A stretch of 64,000 nt of DNA from Pseudomonadota bacterium. GTDB lineage: Bacteria > Pseudomonadota > Alphaproteobacteria > Reyranellales > Reyranellaceae. Shown in pieces: positions 37,238-46,102 of this stretch; within the stretch, counting starts at the first letter, position 1, and the number at the start of each line of letters is the position of its first letter. Location of the stretch: positions 1 to 64,000 of the forward strand of contig JAFEBU010000049.1 in NCBI GenBank assembly GCA_018242505.1, written 5' to 3'. Made by a program: the position numbers and the translations under genes. The notes beneath the pieces were generated by a model. That model was given only the letters and a program-made list of their open reading frames with translations, made no database searches and was not told the DNA's origin.

Positions 37238-38641
37238 TCAGCGCGGGAAGCCGGGTGGCGGCGCCATGCCGCCGAGGCTGCGCATGAAGCCTTTCTCCCC
37301 GAGCTTGTTGACGCGTTTCATCATCTTCACCATGTCGGCGTGCTGCTTCAGGAGCTTGTTGACGTCCTGGACCTGCACGCCCGATCCTTTGGCGATGCGC
37401 TTCTTGCGCGAGGCGTGGATCAGGTCGGGATTGCGCCGCTCCCTGGGTGTCATCGAAAGGATGACCGCCTCCTGGCGCTTGAGCTGCTTCTCGTCGATCT
37501 TGGCTTTCGACATTGCAGCCTTGGCCTGCATGGCGCCGGGCAGCATGCCCATCAGGCCCTGCAGGCCACCCATCTTGCGCAGCTGGCGCAACTGGGCCAG
37601 CAGGTCGTCCATGTCGAACTGACCCTTGCGGACCTTGGCGGCAAGCTTCTCGGCCTCTTCCTTGTCGATCGTCTCGGCGGCGCGCTCCACCAGCGAGACG
37701 ATGTCGCCCATGCCGAGGATGCGCGATGCGATGCGGTCGGGATGGAACGGTTCCAGCGCATCGAACTTCTCGCCGACGCCGATCAGCTTCACCGGGCGGC
37801 CGGTCACGGCGCGCATCGAGAGCGCCGCGCCGCCGCGGCTGTCGCCGTCGACGCGGGTCAGCACGATGCCGGTGACGGCCAGACGTTCGTTGAACGCCTT
37901 GGCCACATTGACCGCGTCCTGGCCGGTCATGGCGTCGGCGACCAGCAGCGTTTCCTTGGGCTGGGCGAGGTCGGAGATCTCCTTGACCTCGGTCATCAGC
38001 TCTTCGTCGATCGAGAGCCGGCCCGCGGTGTCGAGGATCAGGACATCGAAGCCTTCGCGCCGCGCGGTCTCGAGCGCGCGCCTGGTAATGGCGAGCGGCA
38101 TCTCGAGCGGCACGATAGGCAAAGTCGGCACGCCGGTCTGCTCGCCCAGCACCTTGAGCTGCTGCTGTGCGGCGGGACGGCGTGTGTCGAGCGAGGCCAT
38201 CATGACCCGGCGCTTGGTCGAGAACGTGCCGCCGAACATCTCGGCCGCCATGCCCTGCGGACCCTGGCTCAGCCGATAGGCGATCTTGGCCGAGGAGGTC
38301 GTCTTGCCCGAGCCCTGCAGGCCCACCATCAGGATCACGACCGGCGGAATGGCGTTGAGGTCGAGGTCGGCCACCGTGCCGCCCAGCATCTCGACCAGGT
38401 GATCGTTCACGATCTTGATCACCATCTGGCCCGGCGTCACCGAGCGGATGACGTCGGCACCGATCGCCTTCGGCCGGACCTCGTCGACGAACTGCCGCAC
38501 GACAGGCAGCGCCACATCGGCCTCGAGCAAGGCCGTGCGAACCTCGCGCAGGGCGGTATCGACGTCGGCCTCCGAGAGCGCCCCGCGCCCCCGCAGCTTG
38601 TCGAAAACGTCACCCAGGCGTTTGCTCAGACCTTCGAACAT
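37238..38641 (-). CDS. ffh: Signal recognition particle protein Ffh
   Basis: 467 residues: the N domain, the GTPase G domain with GLQGSGKTTSSAKIA, DTAGRLSIDEELM, TRVDGDSRGGAALS and GVGEKFDALEPF, and the Met-rich M domain (GGLQGLMGMLPGAMQAKAAM) that binds 4.5S RNA and signal sequences. It directs inner-membrane proteins to FtsY, encoded here at 41911. ATG 38641 follows GGGAG. It is the first gene of the operon that continues to leuC. Confidence 0.96.
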   Translation of the reverse strand: MFEGLSKRLGDVFDKLRGRGALSEADVDTALREVRTALLEADVALPVVRQFVDEVRPKAIGADVIRSVTPGQMVIKIVNDHLVEMLGGTVADLDLNAIPPVVILMVGLQGSGKTTSSAKIAYRLSQGPQGMAAEMFGGTFSTKRRVMMASLDTRRPAAQQQLKVLGEQTGVPTLPIVPLEMPLAITRRALETARREGFDVLILDTAGRLSIDEELMTEVKEISDLAQPKETLLVADAMTGQDAVNVAKAFNERLAVTGIVLTRVDGDSRGGAALSMRAVTGRPVKLIGVGEKFDALEPFHPDRIASRILGMGDIVSLVERAAETIDKEEAEKLAAKVRKGQFDMDDLLAQLRQLRKMGGLQGLMGMLPGAMQAKAAMSKAKIDEKQLKRQEAVILSMTPRERRNPDLIHASRKKRIAKGSGVQVQDVNKLLKQHADMVKMMKRVNKLGEKGFMRSLGGMAPPPGFPR

Positions 38642-38799
38642 CGCACTCCCGTTCACCCAAAGCAGTATCGCGCCGATGCGCGAACCCTCGCGGATCGACG
38701 GAGTTCCCCCTCACCGAAGAGGCCGGAGGGAACCATAGAAATCGGCACGACCGATTGAGCGGCCGGGGTATAAGGCCAGACGAGCACGGAGTCAAAGAC

Positions 38800-39456
38800 T
38801 TGGCGTCGGAGTACAAGCCGTTGATCGAAAAGGACTATCGCCCCATTCCGGGCTGGGCACTCCTGCTCTTCGTGGCCGCCGTGGCGGTTCTTTCCTTCCT
38901 CGGCCTCCAGTTTCTGGCCGGCCAGGGCGTGCTGACCATCCTGGTGACGTTCTATGCCATCGGCCTTTGCGCCGTCCTGCTGGCCGTAGCGCCGCTCGGC
39001 CGCGCCGCTGCGCCGGCGCTTGGGCTCCGCCCGTCGGGCTGGCGCCCGGTGGTGTTCGGCATGATCGGGACCATCGTCCTGTCGGTGGGGGTGAGCCAGC
39101 TCGGCATCGAGCCCAAGGCCATGAAGGAAGTGACCGACATGATGCACCAGACGGGAATGCTGGCGCCGGGGTTGATCGCCCTGGCCTTCCTGGCACCCGT
39201 CGTGGAGGAGCTGGTGTTTCGTGGCCTGCTCTATGGCTGGGTGGCCGGCCGCTGGGGCACCGTCGCGGCGTGGATCGTCAGTTCGATCACCTTCGCGCTC
39301 GCCCATTACGAGCCTGCACACATTCTCTTGGTGCTGCCGCTCGGCATCCTGTTCGGCTATCTGCGGCGGCGCACCGACTCGCTGCTGCCGTCGCTCGCCG
39401 CACACATCTTCAACAATGGCTTCGCCGTGCTGGCGGCGGCTTATCTCGGAAGCTAG
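38800..39456 (+). CDS. CPBP-family intramembrane metalloprotease
   Basis: About 218 residues with six or more membrane helices. The Abi/CPBP motifs are complete: VEELVFRG (Glu-Glu-x3-Arg), FALAHYEP and the final His-Asn motif AAHIFNNGF. The family includes eukaryotic Rce1 and bacterial bacteriocin-related proteases; the substrate here is unknown. The best start is TTG at 38800, with GGAG 8 bases upstream; another TTG lies at 38755. It is divergent from ffh. Confidence 0.82.
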   Translation: MASEYKPLIEKDYRPIPGWALLLFVAAVAVLSFLGLQFLAGQGVLTILVTFYAIGLCAVLLAVAPLGRAAAPALGLRPSGWRPVVFGMIGTIVLSVGVSQLGIEPKAMKEVTDMMHQTGMLAPGLIALAFLAPVVEELVFRGLLYGWVAGRWGTVAAWIVSSITFALAHYEPAHILLVLPLGILFGYLRRRTDSLLPSLAAHIFNNGFAVLAAAYLGS

Positions 39457-39458
39457 AT

Positions 39459-40061
39459 TCAGCCCGAGAGCTTGCGCTCGACGAAGTCGAGCCGGTCCTG
39501 GCCCCAGAAGATCTCGTGATCGATCACGAAGGACGGCGCACCGAACACGCCCTGGTCGATGGCGTACTTGGTGTAGGAGTCACGCTTCTCTGCCATGCCC
39601 GGCGTCTCGCTCGCCTTGATCACGGTATCGGGATCGAGGCCGCAGCCGGCGATGATCGCGCGCAAGGTTGCAGGATCGCCGGTGTTCTTCTCCTCGGCCC
39701 AGAGTGCATACAATACGGCATGGGCGAGCTTGATGGCGTCCGCCATCCGCCCCAGCTCACGCAAGGCGATCACGCATCGGGCGGCCGGCAGCTCATTGGC
39801 CGGGAAGAATTTCGGCTCGAGGTTCAGCGGCACGCCCAGGACGTCGCGCCAGCGCCGGAGCTCCATCAGGCGATAGGCTTGCCGTTGCGGGGCACGCTTG
39901 GGCAACGGCAGGCCGCCCGAGACGGCGAATACAGAGCCGAAATCGACCGGCCAAATCGTGACATGCGCATGGTGTTTCCTGGCGATCGTCTCGAAGCGCC
40001 TGGAGCCGAGATAGGCCCAGGGCGAATTCAAGGAAACGTAGTAGTCAACGTGCTTGGCCAT
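39459..40061 (-). CDS. DsbA-like 2-hydroxychromene-2-carboxylate isomerase family protein
   Basis: 200 residues with a thioredoxin fold of the kappa-GST/HCCA isomerase group. DYYVSLNSPWAYLGSRRFE supplies the catalytic Ser in place of a redox CxxC, and GVFGAPSFVIDHEIFWGQDRLDFVER is the usual C-terminal half. Family enzymes act with glutathione on naphthalene or other aromatic intermediates. The real substrate is unknown; no naphthalene genes are adjacent. ATG 40061 follows GGGAGGA. Confidence 0.87.
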   Translation of the reverse strand: MAKHVDYYVSLNSPWAYLGSRRFETIARKHHAHVTIWPVDFGSVFAVSGGLPLPKRAPQRQAYRLMELRRWRDVLGVPLNLEPKFFPANELPAARCVIALRELGRMADAIKLAHAVLYALWAEEKNTGDPATLRAIIAGCGLDPDTVIKASETPGMAEKRDSYTKYAIDQGVFGAPSFVIDHEIFWGQDRLDFVERKLSG

Positions 40062-40128
40062 AGTGGATCCTCCCGATTGGCCGCTTGGTGGAGACTGTGG
40101 CCGAAAGTCAGGCGACAGCAAAGCGCCG

Positions 40129-41031
40129 ATGGGCCATCCTGATCCCGTGGCCGAGCGAACAATCGTGATCACCGGCGGCGATGCCGGCTATTTCGAGCTG
40201 ATGCGTGATTGCATCGATTCGTTGCGGGCAACGCCCGAAGGACGGGCCCTCGCCCTGGGAATCCTCGACTGCGGGCTGACGGAGGAGCAGCGTGCCTGGT
40301 GCCGGAAGCGTGATGCCGTTCTTGTCGCGCCGGGCTGGGATTTCGACTTTCCCGGTCGCGACAGGCTCAAGGATGGCTACAAGGCGCTGACGGCGCGGCC
40401 GTTCCTGCCGCGCTATTTTCCGGGCTTCGATCTTTATCTCTGGATCGACGGCGACTGTTGGGTGCAGCAGGGCGACGCCGTGACGCTGTTCCAGGCCGCG
40501 GCGCGCACCGGCAGGCTCGCCGTGGCGCCGGAGATCCATCGCTTGATGCGGCACTATCGTCACGCCTGGGCAGAATTCTCATCCGTGAACGGCGCGGCCT
40601 TCGCAGCCTGCTACGATACGGAAACGGCCGAGCGGCTGGTCCGCTATCCGCTGATCAATGCCGGCGTGTTCGCCCTCGCCGCCGATGCGCCGCACTGGCA
40701 GGGCTGGGCCGAGCTGCTGGGCGAGGCGCTGCAGCGGTCGACCGACATGACCGACCAGATCGCGCTCAACGTGCTGGTCTACGACAAGGGTTTCCCTTGC
40801 GAGCCGCTGCCCAGCCGTTGCAACTGGCCGGTGCATCACGCGACACCTGTTTGGGATGCCGGCCGCGGTCTGTTCGTGGAACCGGCCATGCCCTATGAGC
40901 CGCTGGGCATTCTGCATCTCACCATCTACACCAAGCGGCTCGCCGCCCTCGACGTGCGTGAACTGGGCGGCCCGCATGACGGCCAGGTCCGGGCGCGCTC
41001 GTTGCGCTGGCCCGGGCGAACGGCCATATAG
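40129..41031 (+). CDS. Probable GT-A-fold glycosyltransferase
   Basis: About 300 residues. A beta strand and nucleotide region at the N-terminus (TIVITGGDAGYFELMRDCIDSL) is followed by YLWIDGDCWVQ, a D-x-D metal/nucleotide-sugar motif, and by LINAGVFALAADAPHW and MTDQIALNVLVYDKG, typical of GT8-like enzymes. Donor and acceptor are unknown. It lies 6 bases before dapF, so co-transcription is likely. Start at ATG 40129 is tentative (GTG 40147 is possible), as no strong ribosome site is seen. Confidence 0.7.
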   Translation: MGHPDPVAERTIVITGGDAGYFELMRDCIDSLRATPEGRALALGILDCGLTEEQRAWCRKRDAVLVAPGWDFDFPGRDRLKDGYKALTARPFLPRYFPGFDLYLWIDGDCWVQQGDAVTLFQAAARTGRLAVAPEIHRLMRHYRHAWAEFSSVNGAAFAACYDTETAERLVRYPLINAGVFALAADAPHWQGWAELLGEALQRSTDMTDQIALNVLVYDKGFPCEPLPSRCNWPVHHATPVWDAGRGLFVEPAMPYEPLGILHLTIYTKRLAALDVRELGGPHDGQVRARSLRWPGRTAI

Positions 41032-41037
41032 CGCGCC

Positions 41038-41901
41038 ATGACCGGAGCGACGTCCCTCAGGATGCCATTCCTCAAGATGCACGGGCTGGGCAACGATTTC
41101 GTCGTGCTGGATGCCCGCTCGGCGGCGCTCGAGCTCACGTCCGCGCGCCGCCGCGCCATCGCCGACCGCCGCCTGGGCGTGGGATGCGATCAACTGATCG
41201 TGCTCGAATCGCCGACCGACCGCGGCGCCGACGTCTTCATGCGGATCTACAATCCCGACGGCGGCGAGGCCGGCGCCTGCGGCAATGCCACGCGCTGCGT
41301 GGCGTCGATGCTGATGGACGAGCGCGAGACCGATCAGGTGACTGTGCAGACGATCTCAGGTCTGCTCGAGTCGCAGAAGACCGGCCGCGGTACCAACGGT
41401 CTGCCGGTGATTTCAGTCGATATGGGACCGGCCCTCCTCGACTGGCGAGATATCCCAGTGCGGGAGGCCTGCGACACCAATCACATGCCGGTGGGCCTCG
41501 GTCTGTTGCAGGATCCGGTCGGCACCAACATGGGCAATCCGCACGCCACCTTCTTTGTCGACGATCTCGCCGCCATTCCGCTTGCAGAGCTGGGGCCGAA
41601 GCTGGAGCGCGACCCGTTCTTTCCTGAACGCGCCAATATCGGCGTCGCCCAGCGCGTGGGCGAGGGCCGGCTGAGGCTCAGGGTCTGGGAGCGCGGCGCG
41701 GGGCTTACGCTCGCCTGCGGTTCGGGTGCCTGCGCCGCTGTCGTGGCGGCAAGCCGGCGCGGGCTGGTTGATCGCAAGGCTGAAGTGCTCCTGGAACAGG
41801 GTTCGCTCGCCATCGAATGGCTGCGCGACGGCCATGTGCTGATGACCGGCGGCGTTGCCGTCGCCTTCAAGGGCGAACTCGATGACTCCCTGCTGGCGTA
41901 A
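41038..41901 (+). CDS. dapF: Diaminopimelate epimerase
   Basis: 287 residues. It interconverts LL- and meso-diaminopimelate for lysine and peptidoglycan. The two catalytic cysteines are Cys81 (GACGNATRC) and Cys227 (LACGSGACA). MHGLGNDFVVLDAR and NPDGGEAG are intact. It is followed after 9 bases by ftsY; the tRNA methylthiotransferase gene that often sits between them in relatives is absent here. Confidence 0.95.
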   Translation: MTGATSLRMPFLKMHGLGNDFVVLDARSAALELTSARRRAIADRRLGVGCDQLIVLESPTDRGADVFMRIYNPDGGEAGACGNATRCVASMLMDERETDQVTVQTISGLLESQKTGRGTNGLPVISVDMGPALLDWRDIPVREACDTNHMPVGLGLLQDPVGTNMGNPHATFFVDDLAAIPLAELGPKLERDPFFPERANIGVAQRVGEGRLRLRVWERGAGLTLACGSGACAAVVAASRRGLVDRKAEVLLEQGSLAIEWLRDGHVLMTGGVAVAFKGELDDSLLA

Positions 41902-41910
41902 AGGTGCGAT

Positions 41911-42858
41911 GTGAGCGACGCGGTCGAGACCGAGAAGAAGGGCGGCTGGCTGTCACGCCTGCGCGCGGGACTGGCGAAGTCGACCAAGCGCGTCACCGAG
42001 AGCATCACCGGCCTCTTCACCAAGAAGAAGCTCGACCAGGAGACGCTGAACGAGTTGGAGGATGCGCTGATCCAGGCCGATCTTGGCGTCAATGTTGCGG
42101 CGCGCCTGGTCGAGAAGCTCGGCAAGGAACGTTTCGGCAAGGAAGTGACGGATGAGGAGGTACGTGCGGCCTTCGCAGACGACATCGCCGAGATCCTGCA
42201 ACCGGTGGCGACGCCGCTCGCCATCGATCCCGCGCGCAAGCCGCATGTCGTGTTGGTCGTGGGCGTGAACGGTTCGGGAAAGACCACGACCATTGCCAAG
42301 CTCGCCCACCTCTTCAGGGGCGAGGGTCGCAGCGTCATGCTGGCCGCGGGCGACACGTTCCGGGCCGCCGCCGTCGAGCAACTCAAGGTCTGGGGCGATC
42401 GCGCGGGCGTTCCGGTGATCGCCAAACCGACCGGCGCCGACGCCGCAGGACTTGCCTTCGAGGCGCTGGAAAAGGCGCGAGCCGAAAAGTGCGACGTGCT
42501 GCTGATCGACACCGCGGGCCGGCTCCACAACAAGACAAACCTGATGGAAGAACTCGCCAAGATCGTGCGCGTGATCCGCAAGCTCGATCCTGATGCGCCG
42601 CAGTCCTGCCTGCTGGTGCTGGACGCGACGACGGGCCAGAACGCCCATGCCCAGGTCGAGACCTTCAAGACCATGTCGCCGGTCGACGCGCTGGTCGTGA
42701 CCAAGCTCGACGGCAGTGCCAAGGGCGGCGTGCTGGTGGCGCTGGCCGAGAAGTTCGGGTTGCCGGTGGTCGCGATCGGCGTCGGCGAGAGCATCGACGA
42801 TCTCAGGCCCTTCGAGGCGCACGCCTTCGCCCGCAGCTTGATGGGATTGCCGCCATGA
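41911..42858 (+). CDS. ftsY: Signal recognition particle receptor FtsY
   Basis: 315 residues. The NG domain has GVNGSGKTTTIAKLA, AAGDTFRAAAVEQL, DTAGRLHNKTNLM, TKLDGSAKGGV and GVGESIDDLRPF. The acidic A domain of enterobacteria is reduced to a short basic/amphipathic N-terminus (GGWLSRLRAGLAKSTKRV), as usual in alphaproteobacteria. The start is GTG 41911 after AAAGG. Its last four bases overlap the next gene as ATGA. Confidence 0.95.
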   Translation: MSDAVETEKKGGWLSRLRAGLAKSTKRVTESITGLFTKKKLDQETLNELEDALIQADLGVNVAARLVEKLGKERFGKEVTDEEVRAAFADDIAEILQPVATPLAIDPARKPHVVLVVGVNGSGKTTTIAKLAHLFRGEGRSVMLAAGDTFRAAAVEQLKVWGDRAGVPVIAKPTGADAAGLAFEALEKARAEKCDVLLIDTAGRLHNKTNLMEELAKIVRVIRKLDPDAPQSCLLVLDATTGQNAHAQVETFKTMSPVDALVVTKLDGSAKGGVLVALAEKFGLPVVAIGVGESIDDLRPFEAHAFARSLMGLPP

Positions 42859-43445
42859 GCGACGACGACATCAAGCCCGAGCGCGGCATGCGCAAGCTCT
42901 ATGCGACTGCGCTCGAGCTCGGTCCTCTGGTTCTCTTCTTCATCGCCAATGGCAAGTGGGGCATCTTCGTCGGCACCAGCGTGTTCGTCGTGGCGACGGC
43001 CGTGGCGTTGCCGTGTTACCGCTGGCTCGAGGGGCGCTGGCCGATCATGCCGATGGTCGGAGGCTTTTTCGTGCTGGTGTTCGGCGGTCTCACGATCTGG
43101 CTGCAGGACGAGACCTTCATCAAGCTGAAGCCGACCATCGTCAATTGCCTGTTCGGCGTCATCCTGGGCGGCGGACTCCTGGTGCTGCGCCGGCCGCTCC
43201 TGAAGCCGATCTTCGGCGCCGCGTTTCAGCTCACCGACGATGGTTGGCGCAAGCTCACGCTGCGCTGGTCGCTGTTCTTCTTCGTGCTGGCGGCGATCAA
43301 CGAGGTGATGTGGCGCGGCTTCTCGACCGAAACCTGGATCGCGAGCAAGATGTTCCTGAGCTTCCCGCTCACGATGGTCTTCGCCTTCCTGCAGATTCCG
43401 CTGCTCAAGCGCCACTGGGACGGCGACGAGAACCCGTTCGGCTGA
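42855..43445 (+). CDS. yciB: YciB/IspZ-family inner-membrane septation protein
   Basis: 196 residues with about five membrane helices. LELGPLVLFFIANGKWGIFVGTSVF and the C-terminal FVLAAINEVMWRGFSTETWIASKMF are the family marks. YciB homologues affect septation and envelope synthesis. The ATGA overlap with ftsY implies coupled translation. It is conserved after ftsY in many alphaproteobacteria. Confidence 0.92.
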   Translation: MSDDDIKPERGMRKLYATALELGPLVLFFIANGKWGIFVGTSVFVVATAVALPCYRWLEGRWPIMPMVGGFFVLVFGGLTIWLQDETFIKLKPTIVNCLFGVILGGGLLVLRRPLLKPIFGAAFQLTDDGWRKLTLRWSLFFFVLAAINEVMWRGFSTETWIASKMFLSFPLTMVFAFLQIPLLKRHWDGDENPFG

Positions 43446-43448
43446 CAG

Positions 43449-43851
43449 TCAGGGCACTGGCAAGACAGTTTGGGGAAGTAGGTCCGATAGCGAGCAGCGT
43501 CCATGTCAACGCGCAGCAGGCGCGAGTCGCGGCATGGGCACCGATGAGGAAATCCGGCAGGGGCGATGCTTTGTTGTCGGCCCGCTTGCGATAGGGAAGG
43601 AAAGCCTTGCCAGCGAGGAATGCTGCCGCGCAGCGAATCGCCTCGCGCGCGAACATCGATGCGGAGAGGACGTCATCCAGCTCTTCGATCCTATCGAAAT
43701 GAATCGAGACCTCGCCGTAGATGATTGAATTGATGACAGGCTGGCCTTCGCCCGCAGCCCTTTCAAGGGCAGCACTCGACCAGGACAGTCATCGGCGATT
43801 CTCTGTGAGGATATCGAGCAGGATATTGCTGTCCGCCAGCACCGGACTCAT
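43449..43851 (-). pseudogene. vapC: Degenerate VapC-type PIN-domain toxin gene
   Basis: The gene starts ATG 43851 overlapping the antitoxin stop as ATGA, and reads MSPVLADSNILLDILTENRR, then TGA as codon 21. Past that stop the same frame continues with the PIN body (SWSSAALERAAGEGQPVIN, YGEVSIHF, AAAFLAGKAFLPYRKR, PDFLIGAHAA). TGG to TGA at one Trp would explain the stop. After GAHAA a frame change is needed to reach RYRTYFPKL. At least two lesions therefore inactivate it. The 3' limit is approximate. Confidence 0.8.
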
Positions 43852-44084
43852 CGGCGCCGTGTCATGGCCGTGATTTGATCGGTACTGAGATTGCCGGAGC
43901 CGCGACCTCGCATCCGGGCGACCAAGCGAGCGCCGCGGCCCGCTTTCCGGTCGGCTCGGACGATCCGGACGGCCTTGCCATCATAGATGAACTCGACCTC
44001 GGTATGAGAGAGCAGCCCGGCTTGCCCGCGGATCTCCTGCGGAATCGTCACTTGGCCCTTGGAGGTGATGCGCGCGGACTTCAT
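43848..44084 (-). CDS. vapB: AbrB/VapB-family antitoxin
   Basis: 78 residues with the swapped-hairpin DNA-binding start KSARITSKGQVTIPQEIR, typical of AbrB/MazE-type antitoxins, and a C-terminal arm (GSGNLSTDQITAMTRRR) that would fill the toxin site. It is intact, although the toxin gene behind it is broken. ATG 44084 is preceded by AAGGAT. It may persist as an autoregulator or an anti-addiction remnant. Confidence 0.85.
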   Translation of the reverse strand: MKSARITSKGQVTIPQEIRGQAGLLSHTEVEFIYDGKAVRIVRADRKAGRGARLVARMRGRGSGNLSTDQITAMTRRR

Positions 44085-44093
44085 ATCCTTACC

Positions 44094-44105
44094 CTTACCA
44101 GTAAG
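44094..44105. promoter_or_regulatory. Candidate operator of the antitoxin gene
   Basis: CTTACCAGTAAG is a near-perfect 12-base palindrome 10 bases before the antitoxin start, with a further CTTAC-like half overlapping the ribosome site. AbrB-type antitoxins bind such palindromes at their own promoters. No footprint or promoter consensus supports it beyond position and symmetry. Confidence 0.35.
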
Positions 44106-44165
44106 AGCAAGATTGCCGTGCCTGAACATCAATTCAGCAGTTGCCGGTTTGCTCTCGGGGGAACG

Positions 44166-44966
44166 CTAGAGAAGCTGCGGCTTAAGCGTCGCGGCTTCTT
44201 CGAGCAGGGCGGCGAGGTATCTGTCGGCGGCGGAGCCATTGGCGGCGTCTTCGACCCAGACGGCGACGCTGAGGGCGGCCAGGGTGGCGCCATCGTGGCG
44301 CCTGAGCGGCACGGCGACCGCATGGAAGCCTCGGCGCATCTCCTGGGCGGTGGTGGCGTAGTCCTGTTCACGCACATGCAGGATCTCGGCCCGCAGGGTC
44401 TTCTTGTCGATGACGGTGAAGCTGGTCATCACCTTGGGTTCGAGCTTCTGCAGCCAGGCATCGAGTGCCGCGTCGGGAAGCTGGCTCAGGAGAACCCGGC
44501 CGGCCGCCGTGTTGAAGGCGGGACGGCGCAGCCCGATCGTCGGCGCCAGCACGTCGGGCCGGCCGTGCAGGGAATGCGCGATCATGACGATGTCGTGGCC
44601 GTCGAGCACGGCGGCGAAGCAGGACTGCTCGGTCTTCTCCGACAGTCGCTCGCAGGCGGGCTGGATGACAGCGGAAATCATGTTGGAGCCGAGATAGGCC
44701 GAGGCCAGTTCCATGATCTTCGGCGTCAGCCGGAAAGTGCGGCCGTCGCTTTCGGCATAGCCGAGGCAGACGAGGGTATAGAGCGCCCGCCGCACGCTGG
44801 GCTTGGGCAAGTCGATTGCCCTCGCGACATCGCTCAACGTCATCTGCGTCCGTTCGCGCCCGAAGGCGCCGATCACGCGCAGGCCGCGGGCGAAGGCCTC
44901 GAGGAAATCCGGTCCCTGCCCGCTTGCCACCCGTCTTTGCGCGTCGGCGGCCCTCAGTCGCGCCAT
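44166..44966 (-). CDS. IclR-family transcriptional regulator, PcaR/PcaU-like
   Basis: 266 residues: a winged helix (FARGLRVIGAFGRERTQMTLSDVARAIDLPKPSVRRALYTLVCLGYAE) and an effector domain (IGLRRPAFNTAAGRVLLSQLPD, RRGFHAVAVPLRRHDGATLAALSVAV). The QGPDFLEAFARGL opening is typical of the PcaR/PcaU/PobR group, which responds to aromatic acids. ATG 44966 follows GGAG. It is the last gene after an ABC importer and a Rieske oxygenase on the same strand, so local control is likely. Confidence 0.88.
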   Translation of the reverse strand: MARLRAADAQRRVASGQGPDFLEAFARGLRVIGAFGRERTQMTLSDVARAIDLPKPSVRRALYTLVCLGYAESDGRTFRLTPKIMELASAYLGSNMISAVIQPACERLSEKTEQSCFAAVLDGHDIVMIAHSLHGRPDVLAPTIGLRRPAFNTAAGRVLLSQLPDAALDAWLQKLEPKVMTSFTVIDKKTLRAEILHVREQDYATTAQEMRRGFHAVAVPLRRHDGATLAALSVAVWVEDAANGSAADRYLAALLEEAATLKPQLL

Positions 44967-44989
44967 TTGAACTCCATTTGCCTTGCCTA

Positions 44990-46090
44990 TCAGGCGTGAA
45001 TGGCCCACGCATTGTGGGAATCGACCACCACCATCGCCATGTCGCCCGTCGGCATCGCCTGCATGGCCGGACATTCGACCCGGAAGCGCAGTCCGTCGGC
45101 CTGCACCGCCAGTGAACGGCGGGGCCCGCGAAAGACGCCGTCGACAATGCGGCCGCGCCAGCCGAACTGGCCGTCGGCGAGAACCGCATCACCTGCGGCC
45201 AGGGTCGCATCCTCGGGACGAATCACGACCAGCACCTGGTCACCTTCGCCGAACGCCGCGGCGGCGCGGCACTGTCCCTGCCAGTTTGCTCCCCGTACCG
45301 AGAGCATATGCTCGTCGTTGCCGTCGGGCCGGCTCGCGGTCACGGTCGCTTCGATCAGGTTGGGAGTGCCGAAGAAGGCAGCAACGTCCCGGCTGACCGG
45401 GCGTCGATAGACCTGCTCGGGCGTCCCGATCTGGTGGATGCGGCCGCGCTGCATCACGACCACGCGGTCGGACAGCGCCATCGCCTCCTCCTGGTCGTGG
45501 GTCACATAGAGCGTCGTGATACCGAGCCGCCGCTGCAAGGCGCGAAACTCCTCGCCCATCGCCGTGCGCAGGCGCGCGTCGAGATTGCTGAGCGGCTCGT
45601 CGAGCAGCAGCACCTCGGGCTCGAACACCAGTGCCCGCGCGATCGCCACACGTTGCTGCTGGCCGCCGGACAGCGCCGGCGCCGGCCGGTCGGCATAATG
45701 CTCCATCTCGACCAGCCGCAACGCCGCCGTCACCCGCTGGCCGATCTCGCGCCTGGCCACGCGGCGCACGCTCAGGGGATAGGCCACGTTGTCGAACACC
45801 GTCATGTGCGGCCAGATGGCATAGGACTGGAACACCATACCGAGCTTGCGTTGCTCGGGTGGCACGAACAGGCCGGTCGCGGCGTCGCTCACCGGGCGAC
45901 CGCCAATCGCGATTCTGCCGGTGTCGTTGTGCTCGAGCCCCGCGACCATGCGCAGGGTCGTCGTCTTGCCGCAGCCCGAGGGGCCCAGCAGCGTCATGAA
46001 CTCGCCGTCGGCGACCGCAAGATCGATGTTGTCGACAGCCTTGAGATCGGCGAAATGGCGGCCAACCGAATGCAGCGTTACGTTCGGCAC
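44990..46090 (-). CDS. ABC transporter ATP-binding protein, iron/polyamine importer class
   Basis: 366 residues. Walker A GPSGCGKT at 36-43, signature ALSGGQQQRVAIARAL, Walker B VLLLDEPLSNLD and VTHDQEEAMALSD. A C-terminal TOBE-like domain (VVIRPEDATLAAGD, RGRIVDGVFRGPRRSLAVQ) places it in the FbpC/PotA group. It energises the adjacent permease. It starts 12 bases after the solute-binding protein gene. Confidence 0.92.
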   Translation of the reverse strand: MPNVTLHSVGRHFADLKAVDNIDLAVADGEFMTLLGPSGCGKTTTLRMVAGLEHNDTGRIAIGGRPVSDAATGLFVPPEQRKLGMVFQSYAIWPHMTVFDNVAYPLSVRRVARREIGQRVTAALRLVEMEHYADRPAPALSGGQQQRVAIARALVFEPEVLLLDEPLSNLDARLRTAMGEEFRALQRRLGITTLYVTHDQEEAMALSDRVVVMQRGRIHQIGTPEQVYRRPVSRDVAAFFGTPNLIEATVTASRPDGNDEHMLSVRGANWQGQCRAAAAFGEGDQVLVVIRPEDATLAAGDAVLADGQFGWRGRIVDGVFRGPRRSLAVQADGLRFRVECPAMQAMPTGDMAMVVVDSHNAWAIHA

Positions 46091-46102
46091 GTCCGTCTTC
46101 CG

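Noticed and set aside
44106..44123. Sigma-54-like sequence AGGCACG..TTGC upstream of vapB on the minus strand
   Set aside because: The distance between GG and GC is two bases too long for a functional -24/-12 promoter.
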